Assembly (NCBI GenBank): GCA_036339375.1 | Contig: JAYZBC010000071.1 | Span: 19,301 to 83,300 of the forward strand | Direction: 5' to 3' | DNA: 64,000 nucleotides | Source of the DNA: JAYZBC01 sp036339375 | GTDB lineage: Bacteria; Pseudomonadota; Alphaproteobacteria; MPNO01; UBA2964 | Shown here: positions 46,943-57,148 of the stretch, one piece after another | Numbering within the stretch: position 1 is the first letter of the stretch | Layout: every line of letters begins with the position of its first letter | The notes under the pieces: generated by a model | Seen by the model: the letters and a program-made list of their open reading frames with translations, nothing else | Told to the model about the DNA's origin: nothing | Databases searched by the model: none | Made by a program: the position numbers and the translations under genes

Positions 46943-47121
46943 AAGTCAACAGGGAGGCTTCACGTCCTAAGGACGTTGGATCCTAAGACCCAATCCGGAT
47001 GTTGCATCCGGAACTCTAACCCCAACGAAAAGTGCATTGGGTACGCCAACAACTATCTTGAAATACTAATCAGCTGTTGGTACAGAGCTTAAGTTTCGTT
47101 TCCTTTAGGAAAACTAAACTT
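46913..47121 (-). ncRNA. Predicted structured small RNA downstream of the LysR gene (AbcR-like candidate)
   Basis: This gap has no open frame but is dense in complementary pairs. Reading the minus strand 5' to 3': a hairpin at 47121-47091; CCAACA/TGTTGG (47080-47046); ACCCAAT/ATTGGGT (47042-46988) enclosing a perfect eight-base stem TCCGGATG/CATCCGGA (47012-46994); ACGTCC/GGACGT (46976-46962); an unpaired CCTCCC; then a strong terminator. A possible TATAAAAT -10 (47135-47128) puts the start near 47121, giving about 209 nt. It resembles alphaproteobacterial trans-acting sRNAs with anti-Shine-Dalgarno loops, but expression and homology are not shown. Confidence 0.62.
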
Positions 47122-47180
47122 ATAGATATTTTATAAGCTATTCATATTTGTAATACTATAAAGAAAAATTCAAACCAGGT

Positions 47181-47195
47181 ATGCAGAAAATGCAT
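47181..47195. promoter_or_regulatory. LysR-type (T-N11-A) dyad upstream of the predicted small RNA
   Basis: ATGCA-N5-TGCAT is a perfect interrupted dyad of the T-N11-A form bound by LysR-type regulators; adding flanking T/A gives TATGCA/TGCATA arms. Its centre (47188) is about 67 bases upstream of the predicted small RNA start, where LysR recognition sites usually lie. It is 50-64 bases past the LysR gene stop. Confidence 0.5.
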
Positions 47196-47244
47196 ATCTT
47201 AAAATGATAGTATCAATATGGAATATCCTTAAATTTATTATTAT

Positions 47245-48135
47245 TTAATCTCTATCTTCAGCTATCCTTTGAACCAGAAAGTCGCGAAATGCCGCAATTC
47301 GGCTTGAATTTCTCATTTCTTCTGGATAAACAAAAAAAACTTTGTGAATTGGCCCTTTAAGATTAGGCAAGACGGGGAGGAGCCCGCTTGTTAGGCCCAC
47401 CATATAGTCCGGCAAACAGGCAATACCCATGCCACTTGCTGCGGCACGATACATGGCATAAATATTATTTACTCTTAAAACTGGGTGACGTTCCATACCC
47501 AAATCAAGGCCGGCTTCCAATAGCCAGTTTACATTTGTAAATGGGGGGTGGTAGGTCTCGTCATAGGCAATCAATTCGTGTTGTTCCAGATCAGAAAGGC
47601 TATTGGGCATACCATATTGTTCAATGTAACCGGGAGAAGCAAAAGCTCCGTGTTTGAGGTCAAACAAGGGCCGTTGAATTAAATCAGGTTGTTGCGGTGG
47701 AGCTAGCCTGAGGGCAACGTCTGCTTGCCTCATGCTGAGGTTAAGCTCATCTTCCCGAACTATCAGCGATACGTCTATTTCCGGAAATTTTTCAACAAAA
47801 TCTTTCAGTCTTTCAGTTAGCCACATTGAGCCGAAAGACACCGTTGTGGTAATTCGCAAAGGTCCACGGGGTCGTTCCATGCTTTCTGTAACAAGGGATT
47901 CGGCCGTGATAATTTTGCTGGCAACATCCTTTGAGGTGCGATATAGCGTTTCACCTTGCTCGGTTAACTTGAGGCCCCTGGCATGGCGATGAAATAAAGG
48001 GACCCCTAGGTTTTCCTCCAGGGCACTGATTTGCCGGCTAATTGAGGATTGCGATAGATGTAATCTTCTTCCAGCATGGGTAAAACTTCCAGCTTCTGAA
48101 ACTGTATGAAAGATCCTAAGTTTGTCCCAGTCCAT
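47245..48135 (-). CDS. LysR-family transcriptional regulator, LsrB/VtlR-like
   Basis: A 296-residue regulator. The winged-helix is MDWDKLRIFHTVSEAGSFTHAGRRL and LSQSSISRQISALEENLG at residues 1-45, followed by a periplasmic-binding-like co-inducer domain (about 90-290). The start and the wing HRHARGLKLTEQGETLYRTSKDV closely resemble LsrB of Sinorhizobium and VtlR of Brucella, as I remember them, and its place after trxB agrees with the lsrB locus. Those proteins control redox/envelope genes and small RNAs. The candidate small RNA downstream is an obvious target. Confidence 0.88.
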   Translation of the reverse strand: MDWDKLRIFHTVSEAGSFTHAGRRLHLSQSSISRQISALEENLGVPLFHRHARGLKLTEQGETLYRTSKDVASKIITAESLVTESMERPRGPLRITTTVSFGSMWLTERLKDFVEKFPEIDVSLIVREDELNLSMRQADVALRLAPPQQPDLIQRPLFDLKHGAFASPGYIEQYGMPNSLSDLEQHELIAYDETYHPPFTNVNWLLEAGLDLGMERHPVLRVNNIYAMYRAAASGMGIACLPDYMVGLTSGLLPVLPNLKGPIHKVFFVYPEEMRNSSRIAAFRDFLVQRIAEDRD

Positions 48136-48191
48136 GATTCACTCACATTTTGCCCAGGTTTAAACCTTTACGGATAATCAAGTAGCTTTAT

Positions 48192-49154
48192 CTATTCATC
48201 CCTTATAGGTATAGCATTTTCACCGACAAATTGTTCAGCTTCTAACGCTGCCATGCATCCAGTACCAGCTGCAGTAACTGCCTGTCGAAAGGTTTTGTCC
48301 TGTACATCACCTGCCGCGAATACTCCCTCCACGTTTGTGGCTGTACTATCGGGTTTGGTACGAATATAACCTTCCTTATCCATGTTCAAGTGACCTTCAA
48401 ACAATCTGGTCGCAGGATCATGACCAATTGCAACAAACAATCCATCAACGTTTAGTTTGAATTTTTTCTTTGTTTTTGTGTTTTGCAACCTCAATTTCGT
48501 TACGCTTAATGGTTCTGTCTTCCCTATAACTTCCACGATTACGGTGTCCCAAATTAATTCTATTTTTTTGTTTGAGAATAAACGTTTTTGCAGGATTTTT
48601 TCCGCCCTTAATTCATCACGACGGTGAATCAAAAACACTTTTTTTACATGTTTAGTAAGATAAATTGCTTCCTCAACTGCGGTGTTTCCTCCCCCTACGA
48701 CTGCAACTTCTTTCTCTTTGTAAAAAAAACCGTCGCAAGTAGCGCAGGCAGAAACCCCAAATCCTTTGAATTGTTCCTCACTTTCAAGTCCCAACCATCG
48801 GGCTTGAGCTCCGGTAGCAATGATTACTGAAGCTGATATGTAACGGTTACCTGAGTCTCCCGTGGATAGAAAAGGGCGTTTAGAAAAATCTACTTTTGTT
48901 ATCAGGTCGTTGTGCAACTCAGTCCCAACACTGGCAGCCTGGGTTTTCATTTGTTCCATCAACCAGGGCCCCTGAATAATGTCGGCAAATCCAGGGTAAT
49001 TTTCGACATCTGTAGTAATGGTCATCTGTCCACCCATTTCTATCCCCGTAACTAAGAGAGGATTTAAATTTGCACGAGCAGCATAAATGGCAGCAGTGTA
49101 ACCAGCAGGGCCTGATCCAATTATAAGTGTTGAGGTATAAAATTTTTGAGACAT
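48192..49154 (-). CDS. trxB: Thioredoxin reductase
   Basis: A 320-residue flavoenzyme. FAD site GSGPAGYTAAIYAARA (residues 14-29), redox motif ACATC with Cys at 137 and 140, NADPH site VGGGNTAVEEA, HRRDELRAEKILQKR, and the C-terminal FAD contact GVFAAGDVQDKTFRQAVTAAGTG. It reduces thioredoxin with NADPH. It is 56 bases upstream of the LysR gene and may be co-transcribed with it. Confidence 0.96.
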   Translation of the reverse strand: MSQKFYTSTLIIGSGPAGYTAAIYAARANLNPLLVTGIEMGGQMTITTDVENYPGFADIIQGPWLMEQMKTQAASVGTELHNDLITKVDFSKRPFLSTGDSGNRYISASVIIATGAQARWLGLESEEQFKGFGVSACATCDGFFYKEKEVAVVGGGNTAVEEAIYLTKHVKKVFLIHRRDELRAEKILQKRLFSNKKIELIWDTVIVEVIGKTEPLSVTKLRLQNTKTKKKFKLNVDGLFVAIGHDPATRLFEGHLNMDKEGYIRTKPDSTATNVEGVFAAGDVQDKTFRQAVTAAGTGCMAALEAEQFVGENAIPIRDE

Positions 49155-49169
49155 CCCGTTATCCCAACC

Positions 49170-51080
49170 TTAAAAGCCAAACAAATGATCAAAACTAAAG
49201 GCACCATTGTTTGAAAATAAACCGTGGTATCCAAAAAGTCTGCAGGTTTTATCTCTAATCACAACATAAGATCCCCCATCTGTTAAATAGCGTTTTTTTG
49301 GATCGAAAGCAGTACTAAAGCGCCAAAGGTGCGATCCTCCACAGGGAATTTTAATTGTCTCTTCGGCTATTTTCTTTCCTGCACAATTATAAAGTGTAAA
49401 TAGCGTGGTCGATGTGTCGTGCCATTGGGCAGACGCGGGATAAATGAGGTGACAAATAGTATCCAAAGGATGTCTCCCGAGACGAAGGAACAAACGAGTA
49501 CTTAAACCAGGAGGTGGACCAGAGTATGACTGTGGTTCTCCTTTGTAGGTAAGAACGGTGTTAAACATATGTGCTCCAAAACTCGTTTCCGCTCTGTGTC
49601 CAGTTTTTTTATTTTCGTACCGAAAAATAGCATGAAGCCACCCATCAGCATTGCCGCCATTGGAAAAATCGTAAATGAGTTCCAAATGTCCGAAGCTACT
49701 ATTAAGGGCGGAATTACCCTCAAGGAGATCTTTCGTGTCAATTGCTGTTTTGTGGTCCCTAGAAAGGGAGCCGAATTTCTGATGGGCTATTTCTTCCCCC
49801 TTTTCATTTACTAATAATACTGCGATCGGTAAATCTTGCTGACATGTGGCCATCGGTGTAGGAAGTATCGTACTTCGCCATTTTTCAATTGGAAAAACGG
49901 GCGCAGGTAAAATAAATCCTTTATTTAAATGTTGGGTCAATTGAGGAATTGAAGGGTCAGAATTTAAATCATTTCGTTCAACATTTACGTGTGCAATTCG
50001 TCGGTTTTTTTGGGCGTTTGTAATCTCGTAACGTGGTCTCACAAAATGTTTACCGGCTTGTATTTCTATCTGCTCTGGCCATTTTGCATCGGGTAATATT
50101 TCTGACAAACTAACCTGAAGTGTTGCATACCCTGGAATCTCTTTTTTCAATTTTGTAATGTTGGGTTTTCCCATTATGTTAAAACCGATTGCATTAGCTG
50201 AAATCGATTCTGCATGCGAATTCTGTACCCACAGCACTACCTTTTCACCTTTATTAGGTGCTGGTAGACCCGCATAAAGTTCCGAGGGCCATGAATTAGC
50301 ATCATGAGTACATGAAATTTCCTTCCCGTTTTGATGCCATGTATCAAGGCAGTATTTTACAACGTCGTGACCCCGTATTCCAATGGCATGAATAAATAGC
50401 TGCCCGGTGAACTGTTTTAGCCCGAATTTTTGCCTGATAGTTTTACTATCAATTATCACTCCGATCGGTTTGTTATCTAAACATTCATCCCATTCCAATA
50501 AAATTTTTCCATCTTCTCCAAATAAAATCAGGTGTAGAAAAACGTCTTTTGCACCATAACCAAACCAATAATTAGCTGTTACTATTTGTGTCCTCATACC
50601 GTTTTGATCCCGGAAAAAGGCAAAATTCGTAGCAAAATTTATGGATTCCAAATAGACATCTTTGTTTGTCAAAAACCGGTTATCTAGTCGGATTTCATCA
50701 AAACTTAGTATTTTAATTTTATGAGGAATTAGATGCCGAAAAGCCCCAATTTGTTCAGCCAAATCGTAAGTAGCTACAAAAAGGAAGTCTTCTTCGATCC
50801 CGATAATTTCTGATATTGGTCGTGCTAAACAGCCTGCAATTGATGATCCTACACGCTCAATATCCGAAACAAAAGCTGAAGTGATTTTAAAAGACGATGT
50901 GTCATAAAGTTTTGAAAATTCAGAAAAAAATCCTAGAGGGTCATAGAGCGCAATTTTTCTGTTTGAACTAACGTTTTCAATTAATTTTTGGATTTTTGAA
51001 GCTGCCAGGGGGTGGCTTATCGCCTTGTAAAAGGAATTGCCTCCTTTAAAATTGCTGAAAGTTTCAATTTCAATAGACAT
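49170..51080 (-). CDS. Uncharacterised 636-residue protein, no recognised family
   Basis: I do not recognise this protein. It has no signal peptide or membrane helix. Residues 1-150 look alpha/beta (IALYDPLGFFSEFSKLYD; DFLFVATYDLAEQIGAF), suggesting a Rossmann-like or binding module. From about 160 it is rich in beta strands and looks like several beta-sandwich units (NYWFGYGAKDVFLHLILFGEDGKILLEWDE; GYATLQVSLSEILP; GRHPLDTICHLIYPASAQWHDTSTTLFTLYN). Similar phrases in the middle and end hint at internal duplication. It lies four genes deep between lrp and trxB, with an oxygenase and an ELM1-type gene on the same strand. Confidence 0.75.
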   Translation of the reverse strand: MSIEIETFSNFKGGNSFYKAISHPLAASKIQKLIENVSSNRKIALYDPLGFFSEFSKLYDTSSFKITSAFVSDIERVGSSIAGCLARPISEIIGIEEDFLFVATYDLAEQIGAFRHLIPHKIKILSFDEIRLDNRFLTNKDVYLESINFATNFAFFRDQNGMRTQIVTANYWFGYGAKDVFLHLILFGEDGKILLEWDECLDNKPIGVIIDSKTIRQKFGLKQFTGQLFIHAIGIRGHDVVKYCLDTWHQNGKEISCTHDANSWPSELYAGLPAPNKGEKVVLWVQNSHAESISANAIGFNIMGKPNITKLKKEIPGYATLQVSLSEILPDAKWPEQIEIQAGKHFVRPRYEITNAQKNRRIAHVNVERNDLNSDPSIPQLTQHLNKGFILPAPVFPIEKWRSTILPTPMATCQQDLPIAVLLVNEKGEEIAHQKFGSLSRDHKTAIDTKDLLEGNSALNSSFGHLELIYDFSNGGNADGWLHAIFRYENKKTGHRAETSFGAHMFNTVLTYKGEPQSYSGPPPGLSTRLFLRLGRHPLDTICHLIYPASAQWHDTSTTLFTLYNCAGKKIAEETIKIPCGGSHLWRFSTAFDPKKRYLTDGGSYVVIRDKTCRLFGYHGLFSNNGAFSFDHLFGF

Positions 51081-51099
51081 GAATTTAAGCGTTTTTCGG

Positions 51100-51726
51100 T
51101 TAAATTGAATAAAATACTGATTTCATCCAAGCAGATATTTTGTGTCGGCTTATTTCGAGAAAATTTGCTGCATGAGTCGAAACCCAATTCATTTGAATGA
51201 CCCTTCTTTGGCCAGTAAAAGTCTTATGTCCATGAAATGATCGTTCATTACGTTTAAAAGCTACTAACGTACCGGTCTGGGGTGTCACTTCTTCAGCAAA
51301 GTTTTCCAAAGAATTTCCTGATCGCAAAATTCTTAACTTGCCACCAGCTTGAGACCATTCCGGGTTCATATATAATAGAGCTGTAATAATTTTTGTTTTA
51401 CTGTCATTATGAATTTTTCCGTCTTTTTCTTGGCAATGGCCACGAACTGTTATTGTTGTTGGTTTACCTTTTAAATCTGTATGAAATTTCTCTTCGAACG
51501 CTTGTCTAATTTCTGTACCTTTTAGTTCTTCAATTAAATCAGAAAATGCTTTTCCATAACTTAGTGTTTCTAGTGGGAAGCTGCCCGCTTTTTTGATTCG
51601 CGGGTAGTCCTTTTCTATTGCAGTTATGGCTGTTTTGTTCAAAAAATCAGGAACAATCAGATATTGGTAAGGATCAATCCGGAGTGGGGTTGATTTAAAC
51701 TCGTCTATATTAATGGCTAACATCAT
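51100..51726 (-). CDS. 2-oxoglutarate/Fe(II)-dependent oxygenase, prolyl-4-hydroxylase-like
   Basis: A 208-residue double-stranded beta-helix oxygenase. The iron triad is H106/D108 (KIHNDSK) and H165 (RSFHGHK); the 2-oxoglutarate Arg is in GQRRVIQMNW (174/175). The spacing and the core strand pattern TALLYMNPEW-GGKLRIL-GTLVAFKRNERSFHGH fit the 2OG-FeII_Oxy_3 family. The target is unknown; peptide, sugar or lipid hydroxylation is possible. It is 19 bases upstream of the 636-residue gene, so they probably act together. Confidence 0.88.
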   Translation of the reverse strand: MMLAINIDEFKSTPLRIDPYQYLIVPDFLNKTAITAIEKDYPRIKKAGSFPLETLSYGKAFSDLIEELKGTEIRQAFEEKFHTDLKGKPTTITVRGHCQEKDGKIHNDSKTKIITALLYMNPEWSQAGGKLRILRSGNSLENFAEEVTPQTGTLVAFKRNERSFHGHKTFTGQRRVIQMNWVSTHAANFLEISRHKISAWMKSVFYSI

Positions 51727-51784
51727 ATGGCCCTAAAAATCGAATTATTATTTCTATCTTTTTTAATAGTGTGACCTATAAAAT

Positions 51785-52753
51785 TCAATTATCAAATTTT
51801 TTCATTATTTTGCGTATCGCGTTTAGTATGATGTTAAAATCATCCGGTGGTGTATATTGCCAATTTTCGATTGTACCAACAAAACAACGAGTCATGTTTT
51901 TCTCTGAAATCTTCCTGTGGAACCGCATAAATTTTTTTGACCCACCCTTAAAATGATAAATATGAACCGGCTTTCCGGTTGCACATGCTTCTGAAATCAT
52001 ATTAATAGAATCACAAGTAACAACCAAAGCATCCGATAACGCTAAAATTCCATAATATGGGTTGGTTTCTATGCCGTTCCATATATACACGGGAAGGTCC
52101 GAAAGATTTTCACACAGTGTTCTAATGTTTTCTTTACCTGTCCTTCTAGAAGGGGTGATGATTAAACTTCCTTTTGTTTTTTCCAAAGCAATTTTGAGTA
52201 AATTGGAAAATCTATTTATTACACTCCGACTCATTTTGAAATTTTTATTACTACCTCCTAGGAGGACTCCTATTAAAGGACGAGGCAAATCTTTAAATTT
52301 ATCGGAAAATTTTTTGGCTTCTATTTCCAATTTTTCTGCTGTGACACGATGAAGAGCACCGGTTGTTGAAATAATATTTTTTCCAAATATTCTGTCATGC
52401 TCAGGTGCTATGATTAGGTCAAAATTCCGGTGCGCAAAGGTAGGATTCTGAAGTTGTATAGTTATTGTTTCTGGGTTGGCTCTCTTTATTGCTAGGGCTA
52501 GGGCTACACTTTGGCGACCTGTTGAAACAAGAATGTCTGGCCAAGGTTCGGATAGTTGATCCCCTTTTCCACTAAGTGCGGAGAATGGGTTAATCCAAGC
52601 CCAAGGGGGAAGTTTTGACCATGGTAATTTTGGGACAATACGTTTTATGTTTGGCTTAAGTTGAATTGCCTCCGTGAGAGCCAAACATTGGCTTTCCATA
52701 CCCTGCTTGCCATCCGTTAAAATCCAACTGGTTATTGAAATATTATTTCTCAT
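51785..52753 (-). CDS. ELM1/DUF1022-family protein, glycosyltransferase-like fold
   Basis: A 322-residue member of the mitochondrial-fission ELM1 family, found in plants and in alphaproteobacteria. Family marks are WILTDGKQGMESQCLALTEA, WPDILVSTGRQSVALALAIK, LIIAPEHDR, GVLLGGSNKNF, ITPSRRTG, YYGILALSDALVVTCDSINMISEACATGKPVHIY. The fold looks like a GT-B glycosyltransferase, but the reaction is unknown. It heads the three-gene cassette; the gap to the oxygenase gene is 58 bases. Confidence 0.9.
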   Translation of the reverse strand: MRNNISITSWILTDGKQGMESQCLALTEAIQLKPNIKRIVPKLPWSKLPPWAWINPFSALSGKGDQLSEPWPDILVSTGRQSVALALAIKRANPETITIQLQNPTFAHRNFDLIIAPEHDRIFGKNIISTTGALHRVTAEKLEIEAKKFSDKFKDLPRPLIGVLLGGSNKNFKMSRSVINRFSNLLKIALEKTKGSLIITPSRRTGKENIRTLCENLSDLPVYIWNGIETNPYYGILALSDALVVTCDSINMISEACATGKPVHIYHFKGGSKKFMRFHRKISEKNMTRCFVGTIENWQYTPPDDFNIILNAIRKIMKKFDN

Positions 52754-52801
52754 CTTTATAATTTAATTCCAAAAACAACTTTAATAAATGAGGATCACAT
52801 T

Positions 52802-53299
52802 ATGGCACGGGTCAAACTTGACCGCATTGATCTGAAAATTTTACAAGGCTTACAAGATAATGGCCGTATAACAAATGTTGAGCTTGCAAAACGCGCTGGC
52901 ATTTCACCACCCCCTTGTTTGAGACGTGTGCGGACTTTGGAGCAAACTCAATGTATTCGAGGCTATCACGCGGATGTTAACCCCGATTCTCTGGGGTTCG
53001 GCGTGATTGTTTTTGCACATGTCGGACTGCATAGTCAGGCTGAAACAGACTTAATAGCATTTGAAAAATTGGTAGACAGCTGGTCGGAGGTACGAGAGTG
53101 CCATATGTTAGCCGGTGAAACGGATTTTTTGCTAAAAATTGTATCCACCGATTGGGATTCCTATCAACAGTTTTTGACTAAGCGCCTTACAGCTGCCCCC
53201 AATGTGAGTGTGGTAAAATCGGCTCTTGCCATTCGTACAGCTACCCATAGACCTGGAGTTCCTATCAATGTGGACAGAGACTATAAACCGATTAATTAG
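52802..53299 (+). CDS. Lrp/AsnC-family transcriptional regulator
   Basis: A 165-residue regulator with helix-turn-helix (LDRIDLKILQGLQDNGRITNVELAKRAGISPPPCLRRVRTLE) and a C-terminal RAM/AsnC ligand domain (GFGVIVFAHVGLHSQ; HMLAGETDFLLKIVSTD). Lrp-type regulators respond to amino acids. It is divergent from the ELM1-family gene (48 bases) and convergent with greA. In related genomes I recall an lrp gene beside trxB, so the three intervening genes may be an insertion. Confidence 0.92.
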   Translation: MARVKLDRIDLKILQGLQDNGRITNVELAKRAGISPPPCLRRVRTLEQTQCIRGYHADVNPDSLGFGVIVFAHVGLHSQAETDLIAFEKLVDSWSEVRECHMLAGETDFLLKIVSTDWDSYQQFLTKRLTAAPNVSVVKSALAIRTATHRPGVPINVDRDYKPIN

Positions 53300-53327
53300 G
53301 CTTTAGGAAATAATTTTCGTTTATTGG

Positions 53328-53801
53328 TTATTTGAACCCAACGCTAATTATTTCGTATGCTTTGCTACCTTTTGGAGTAAGTACTTCAACGGAATCTCCG
53401 GTTGTTTTGCCAATCAATGCCCTAGCTAAGGGAGACATGACCGATAGGCGCCCTTCTTGTACATTTGCCTCGTCTTCCCCTACAATCTGGTAATTTAGTT
53501 TTTCATTAGTGTCTTCATCTGACAATTTCACGTTGGCACCAAATTTTATAAATTTGCCTGAAAGTTTTGTGACATCAATGATCTCCGCATGTGCAATTTT
53601 TCCTTCAATTTCTCCTACACGCCCTTCAATGAAGGCTTGACGTTCTTTAGCGGCTTGGTATTCAGCATTTTCGGAAAGGTCCCCATGTTCGCGAGCTGTT
53701 GCTATTGCTCTTATGACACTTGGTCTTTCAATTGTTTTAAGCCGTTTAAGTTCTTGTTCCAGTCGGTTGTATCCGTCTAAAGTCATAGGGACTTTTTCCA
53801 T
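53328..53801 (-). CDS. greA: Transcription elongation factor GreA
   Basis: A 157-residue factor with the N-terminal coiled coil ([54 protein letters not shown]; the DLSENAEY tip carries the acidic residues) and the C-terminal FKBP-like domain ([23 protein letters not shown]). It enters the secondary channel of RNA polymerase to rescue backtracked complexes. It follows carB by 83 bases. Confidence 0.96.
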   Translation of the reverse strand: MEKVPMTLDGYNRLEQELKRLKTIERPSVIRAIATAREHGDLSENAEYQAAKERQAFIEGRVGEIEGKIAHAEIIDVTKLSGKFIKFGANVKLSDEDTNEKLNYQIVGEDEANVQEGRLSVMSPLARALIGKTTGDSVEVLTPKGSKAYEIISVGFK

Positions 53802-53884
53802 CTTTCACCTCTGTTCTTTTTTCATACAAAAAATGGTGCCTCAGTCCACATTTTTCTGCGAACTGCAAGTCCTTTAATTTAAAA

Positions 53885-56800
53885 TTACCTATTAAAATAA
53901 GCCTGTATAGGTGTTACATCAAGTTTTCCGGTACTTATGGTTGAAATTGCGGAAATAGTAGCTTTAGCGCCAGAAATCGTTGTGCAGTAGGGAATTCGGC
54001 GATCTATAGCAGTTTTTCTAATACTACGACTATCTGCAGCTTCTCGGGCGCCAGACACTGTATTAAAAACCATATCTACCCTACCGTCTTTCAATGCATC
54101 GACTATGTGAGGTGTTCCCTGCATTACTTTGTTTATCTTTTCAACCGCCAGACCCGCCCTTTTCAAGGATTCCGCCGTACCTTTAGTAGCGATTAAATGG
54201 AACCCCAGTTTGATTAGTCTTTGAGCGACCTCAACAATTTCTGGTTTATCTTTATCTTTAACTGAAATAAAGACAGTTCCCTTTATTGGCAAACTTTGCC
54301 CCGCTCCAATTTGTGATTTAGCAAAAGCGCCCGAAAATTTTTCATCTATTCCCATAACCTCTCCTGTCGATTTCATTTCCGGACCGAGAATTACATCTGT
54401 AACGTTAAATCGAGAAAATGGAAAAACAACTTCTTTTACAGCAAAAAATTGTTTTTTACGGTTAAATTTATAATGTGCCACAACAGTATTTAAGGCATCT
54501 CCTGTTAAAATTTTTGCGGCCAGTTTGGCAATGGGAAATCCCGTAGCTTTCGCTACAAAAGGAACGCTACGGCTGGCACGTGGGTTTACTTCAATGACAA
54601 AAATTTGATCATTTTTTAAGGCAAACTGAACATTCATTAACCCAAAAATTTTCAGTTCCCGAGCAAGAGAAATAGTTTGGAGTTCTATTTTTTTTACGAT
54701 GTTTTCGGGAAGTGAATAGGGAGGTAAAGAACATGCGGAGTCTCCCGAGTGGATGCCTGCCTCTTCTATATGTTCCATGACGCCAGCTATGTATACCTCA
54801 CCTTTGATGTCAACAACTGCATCAACATCTACCTCTATCGCATTCTCTAAAAATTTTTCAACTAACACCGGATTTGTACCCGAAACTTTTATAGCGTCTT
54901 TGAAAAAATATTTTAACTCTGTTTCCGTTTTGACAATTTCCATTCCTCTACCACCAAGGACGTAGGAAGGTCTAATCACTACTGGGTAACCAATTCGTTC
55001 AGCGGTTTTTGTTGCATCTTCTAGGCTCGTTGAAAGTCCATTTTTAGGTTGTTTTAAGTTTAACTCCTGCAAAAGGTTGTGAAATCGTTCTCGATCTTCC
55101 GCACGATCAATATTATCTGGTGATGTCCCTAGTACCTTAATCCCTGCCTCTTTTAGCGAATGAGCGAGTTTGAGAGGGGTTTGCCCTCCGAATTGTAACA
55201 AGACCCCCATTAGTTCTCCGGCTTCTCTTTCTTTCGAAACAATAGCAATAACATCTTCACTCGTAAGGGGCTCGAAATATAAACGATCCGATGTGTCGTG
55301 ATCAGTAGAAACGGTCTCGGGGTTGCAATTTATCATTATTGTCTCTAACCCAATTTCATGGAGTGCATAAATTGCATGCACACAACAATAATCAAACTCG
55401 ATCCCTTGACCAATTCGATTTGGTCCACTGCCTAAGATAACTATCTTTTTCTTGTCGCTGGGATTTGCCTCGCACTCCGAGGGAACATGTCCATTACTTT
55501 CATAGGTGGAATACATATAGGGTGTGATTGAAGGAAATTCAGCTGCGCAGGTATCAATCCTTTTGAAAACAGGAAAGACATTTAATTTTTGTCGAATAGA
55601 TGTTACTTCCGCTTCGTTAATTCCTGCTAAATTAGCAATTCGGAGGTCAGAAAAACCCAAAGATTTAAGCTGAAAAAACCTTTTCGAAGTTTTTGGCAAT
55701 CCTTTTTTGCGGATACCTTCTTCTACTCTTATAATTTCCTGAATTTGTTCTATAAACCAAGGGTCATAATGACAAACTTGGGCAATTTCACTTGAATTGA
55801 GGCCAAAACGCAATGCTTGGGCAATCATGAGAATTTGGTAAGGAGACTTTGAAGATAATGCTCCTAGAATTTGGTTCCTCTTAGACCGGTCTTTTTGTTT
55901 TGCTTTTGGGAAATTTATTTCGTCTAGGCCCGTTAATCCAGTTTCCAAAGAGCGCAACGCTTTCTGGAGAGATTCGCAGAAGGTTCTCCCTATGGCCATT
56001 ACTTCGCCAATTGATTTCATAGATGTGGTTAATGCTGTATCGGCATCAGGAAATTTCTCAAATGTAAAGCGCGGAATCTTGGTGACTACATAATCAATTG
56101 TAGGTTCGAAACTAGCCGGAGTAATCCCCGTAATGTCATTTATTAGTTCATCAAGGGTATAACCAACCGCCAAAAGCGCAGCGACTTTTGCTATAGGAAA
56201 ACCGGTTGCTTTTGAGGCGAGAGCTGAAGATCGAGAGACACGTGGGTTCATTTCAATCACTAACATACGTCCATTGTTTGCATTTACTGCAAATTGCACA
56301 TTAGAACCTCCTGAATTGACACCAATTTCGCGAATTACAGCAATGGATGCATTCCTCATTAATTGGTATTCTTTGTCTGTAAGAGTTAGAGCTGGAGCGA
56401 CAGTTATTGAATCTCCAGTATGAGTACCCATTGGATCCACATTTTCGATGGAGCAAATAATAATGCAGTTATCTGCTTGGTCGCGAACTACTTCCATCTC
56501 AAATTCTTTCCATCCTGCTACCGATTCTTCTACTAATACGGAATGCGTGGGGGATTCTTCAAAACCTTTTGCAACTAAAACATCAAATTCCTTTTTGGTA
56601 TTGGCTATTCCGCCTCCTGTACCGGCTAGTGTAAATGAAGGCCTGATAACCGCTGGGAGGCCAATTTCTGCGAATGCTTTCTGTGCTGCATTGAAATTTT
56701 TTGCTATTAGTCCTTTAGGCGTTTCTAGTCCAATTCTTGTCATTGCTTCTTTAAATTCTTCTCTTCCTTCTGCTTTTTTTATGGAATCCATATTTGCACC

Positions 56801-57148
56801 AATTAGTTCGATTCCAAATTTTCTCAATGTACCATTTTCCGCTAAAGCAAGGGCAGTGTTCAAAGCGGTTTGGCCGCCCATGGTGGGGATAAGGGCATCG
56901 GGCTTTTCCTTTTCAATAACTTTCGTAACAAAGTCTGGAGTAATGGGTTCTATGTAAGTAGCGTTAGCAATTTCCGGATCCGTCATTATGGTTGCAGGGT
57001 TTGAATTAACCAAAATGATTTTATAACCTTCTTTTTTTAAAGCCATGCAAGCTTGAGTGCCGGAATAGTCAAATTCACAAGCTTGGCCAATCACAATAGG
57101 ACCTGCACCTAATATCATGATAGAGGAAATATCTGTTCGTCGTGGCAT
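53885..57148 (-). CDS. carB: Carbamoyl-phosphate synthase large chain
   Basis: A 1087-residue protein of full family length. The two ATP-grasp halves, the oligomerisation domain and the MGS-like allosteric domain are complete. Marks: [29 protein letters not shown] (residues 8-36), [65 protein letters not shown] and [11 protein letters not shown]. It makes carbamoyl phosphate for arginine and pyrimidines. Its ATG shares an A with the carA TAA, so translation is coupled. Confidence 0.98.
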   Translation of the reverse strand: MPRRTDISSIMILGAGPIVIGQACEFDYSGTQACMALKKEGYKIILVNSNPATIMTDPEIANATYIEPITPDFVTKVIEKEKPDALIPTMGGQTALNTALALAENGTLRKFGIELIGANMDSIKKAEGREEFKEAMTRIGLETPKGLIAKNFNAAQKAFAEIGLPAVIRPSFTLAGTGGGIANTKKEFDVLVAKGFEESPTHSVLVEESVAGWKEFEMEVVRDQADNCIIICSIENVDPMGTHTGDSITVAPALTLTDKEYQLMRNASIAVIREIGVNSGGSNVQFAVNANNGRMLVIEMNPRVSRSSALASKATGFPIAKVAALLAVGYTLDELINDITGITPASFEPTIDYVVTKIPRFTFEKFPDADTALTTSMKSIGEVMAIGRTFCESLQKALRSLETGLTGLDEINFPKAKQKDRSKRNQILGALSSKSPYQILMIAQALRFGLNSSEIAQVCHYDPWFIEQIQEIIRVEEGIRKKGLPKTSKRFFQLKSLGFSDLRIANLAGINEAEVTSIRQKLNVFPVFKRIDTCAAEFPSITPYMYSTYESNGHVPSECEANPSDKKKIVILGSGPNRIGQGIEFDYCCVHAIYALHEIGLETIMINCNPETVSTDHDTSDRLYFEPLTSEDVIAIVSKEREAGELMGVLLQFGGQTPLKLAHSLKEAGIKVLGTSPDNIDRAEDRERFHNLLQELNLKQPKNGLSTSLEDATKTAERIGYPVVIRPSYVLGGRGMEIVKTETELKYFFKDAIKVSGTNPVLVEKFLENAIEVDVDAVVDIKGEVYIAGVMEHIEEAGIHSGDSACSLPPYSLPENIVKKIELQTISLARELKIFGLMNVQFALKNDQIFVIEVNPRASRSVPFVAKATGFPIAKLAAKILTGDALNTVVAHYKFNRKKQFFAVKEVVFPFSRFNVTDVILGPEMKSTGEVMGIDEKFSGAFAKSQIGAGQSLPIKGTVFISVKDKDKPEIVEVAQRLIKLGFHLIATKGTAESLKRAGLAVEKINKVMQGTPHIVDALKDGRVDMVFNTVSGAREAADSRSIRKTAIDRRIPYCTTISGAKATISAISTISTGKLDVTPIQAYFNR

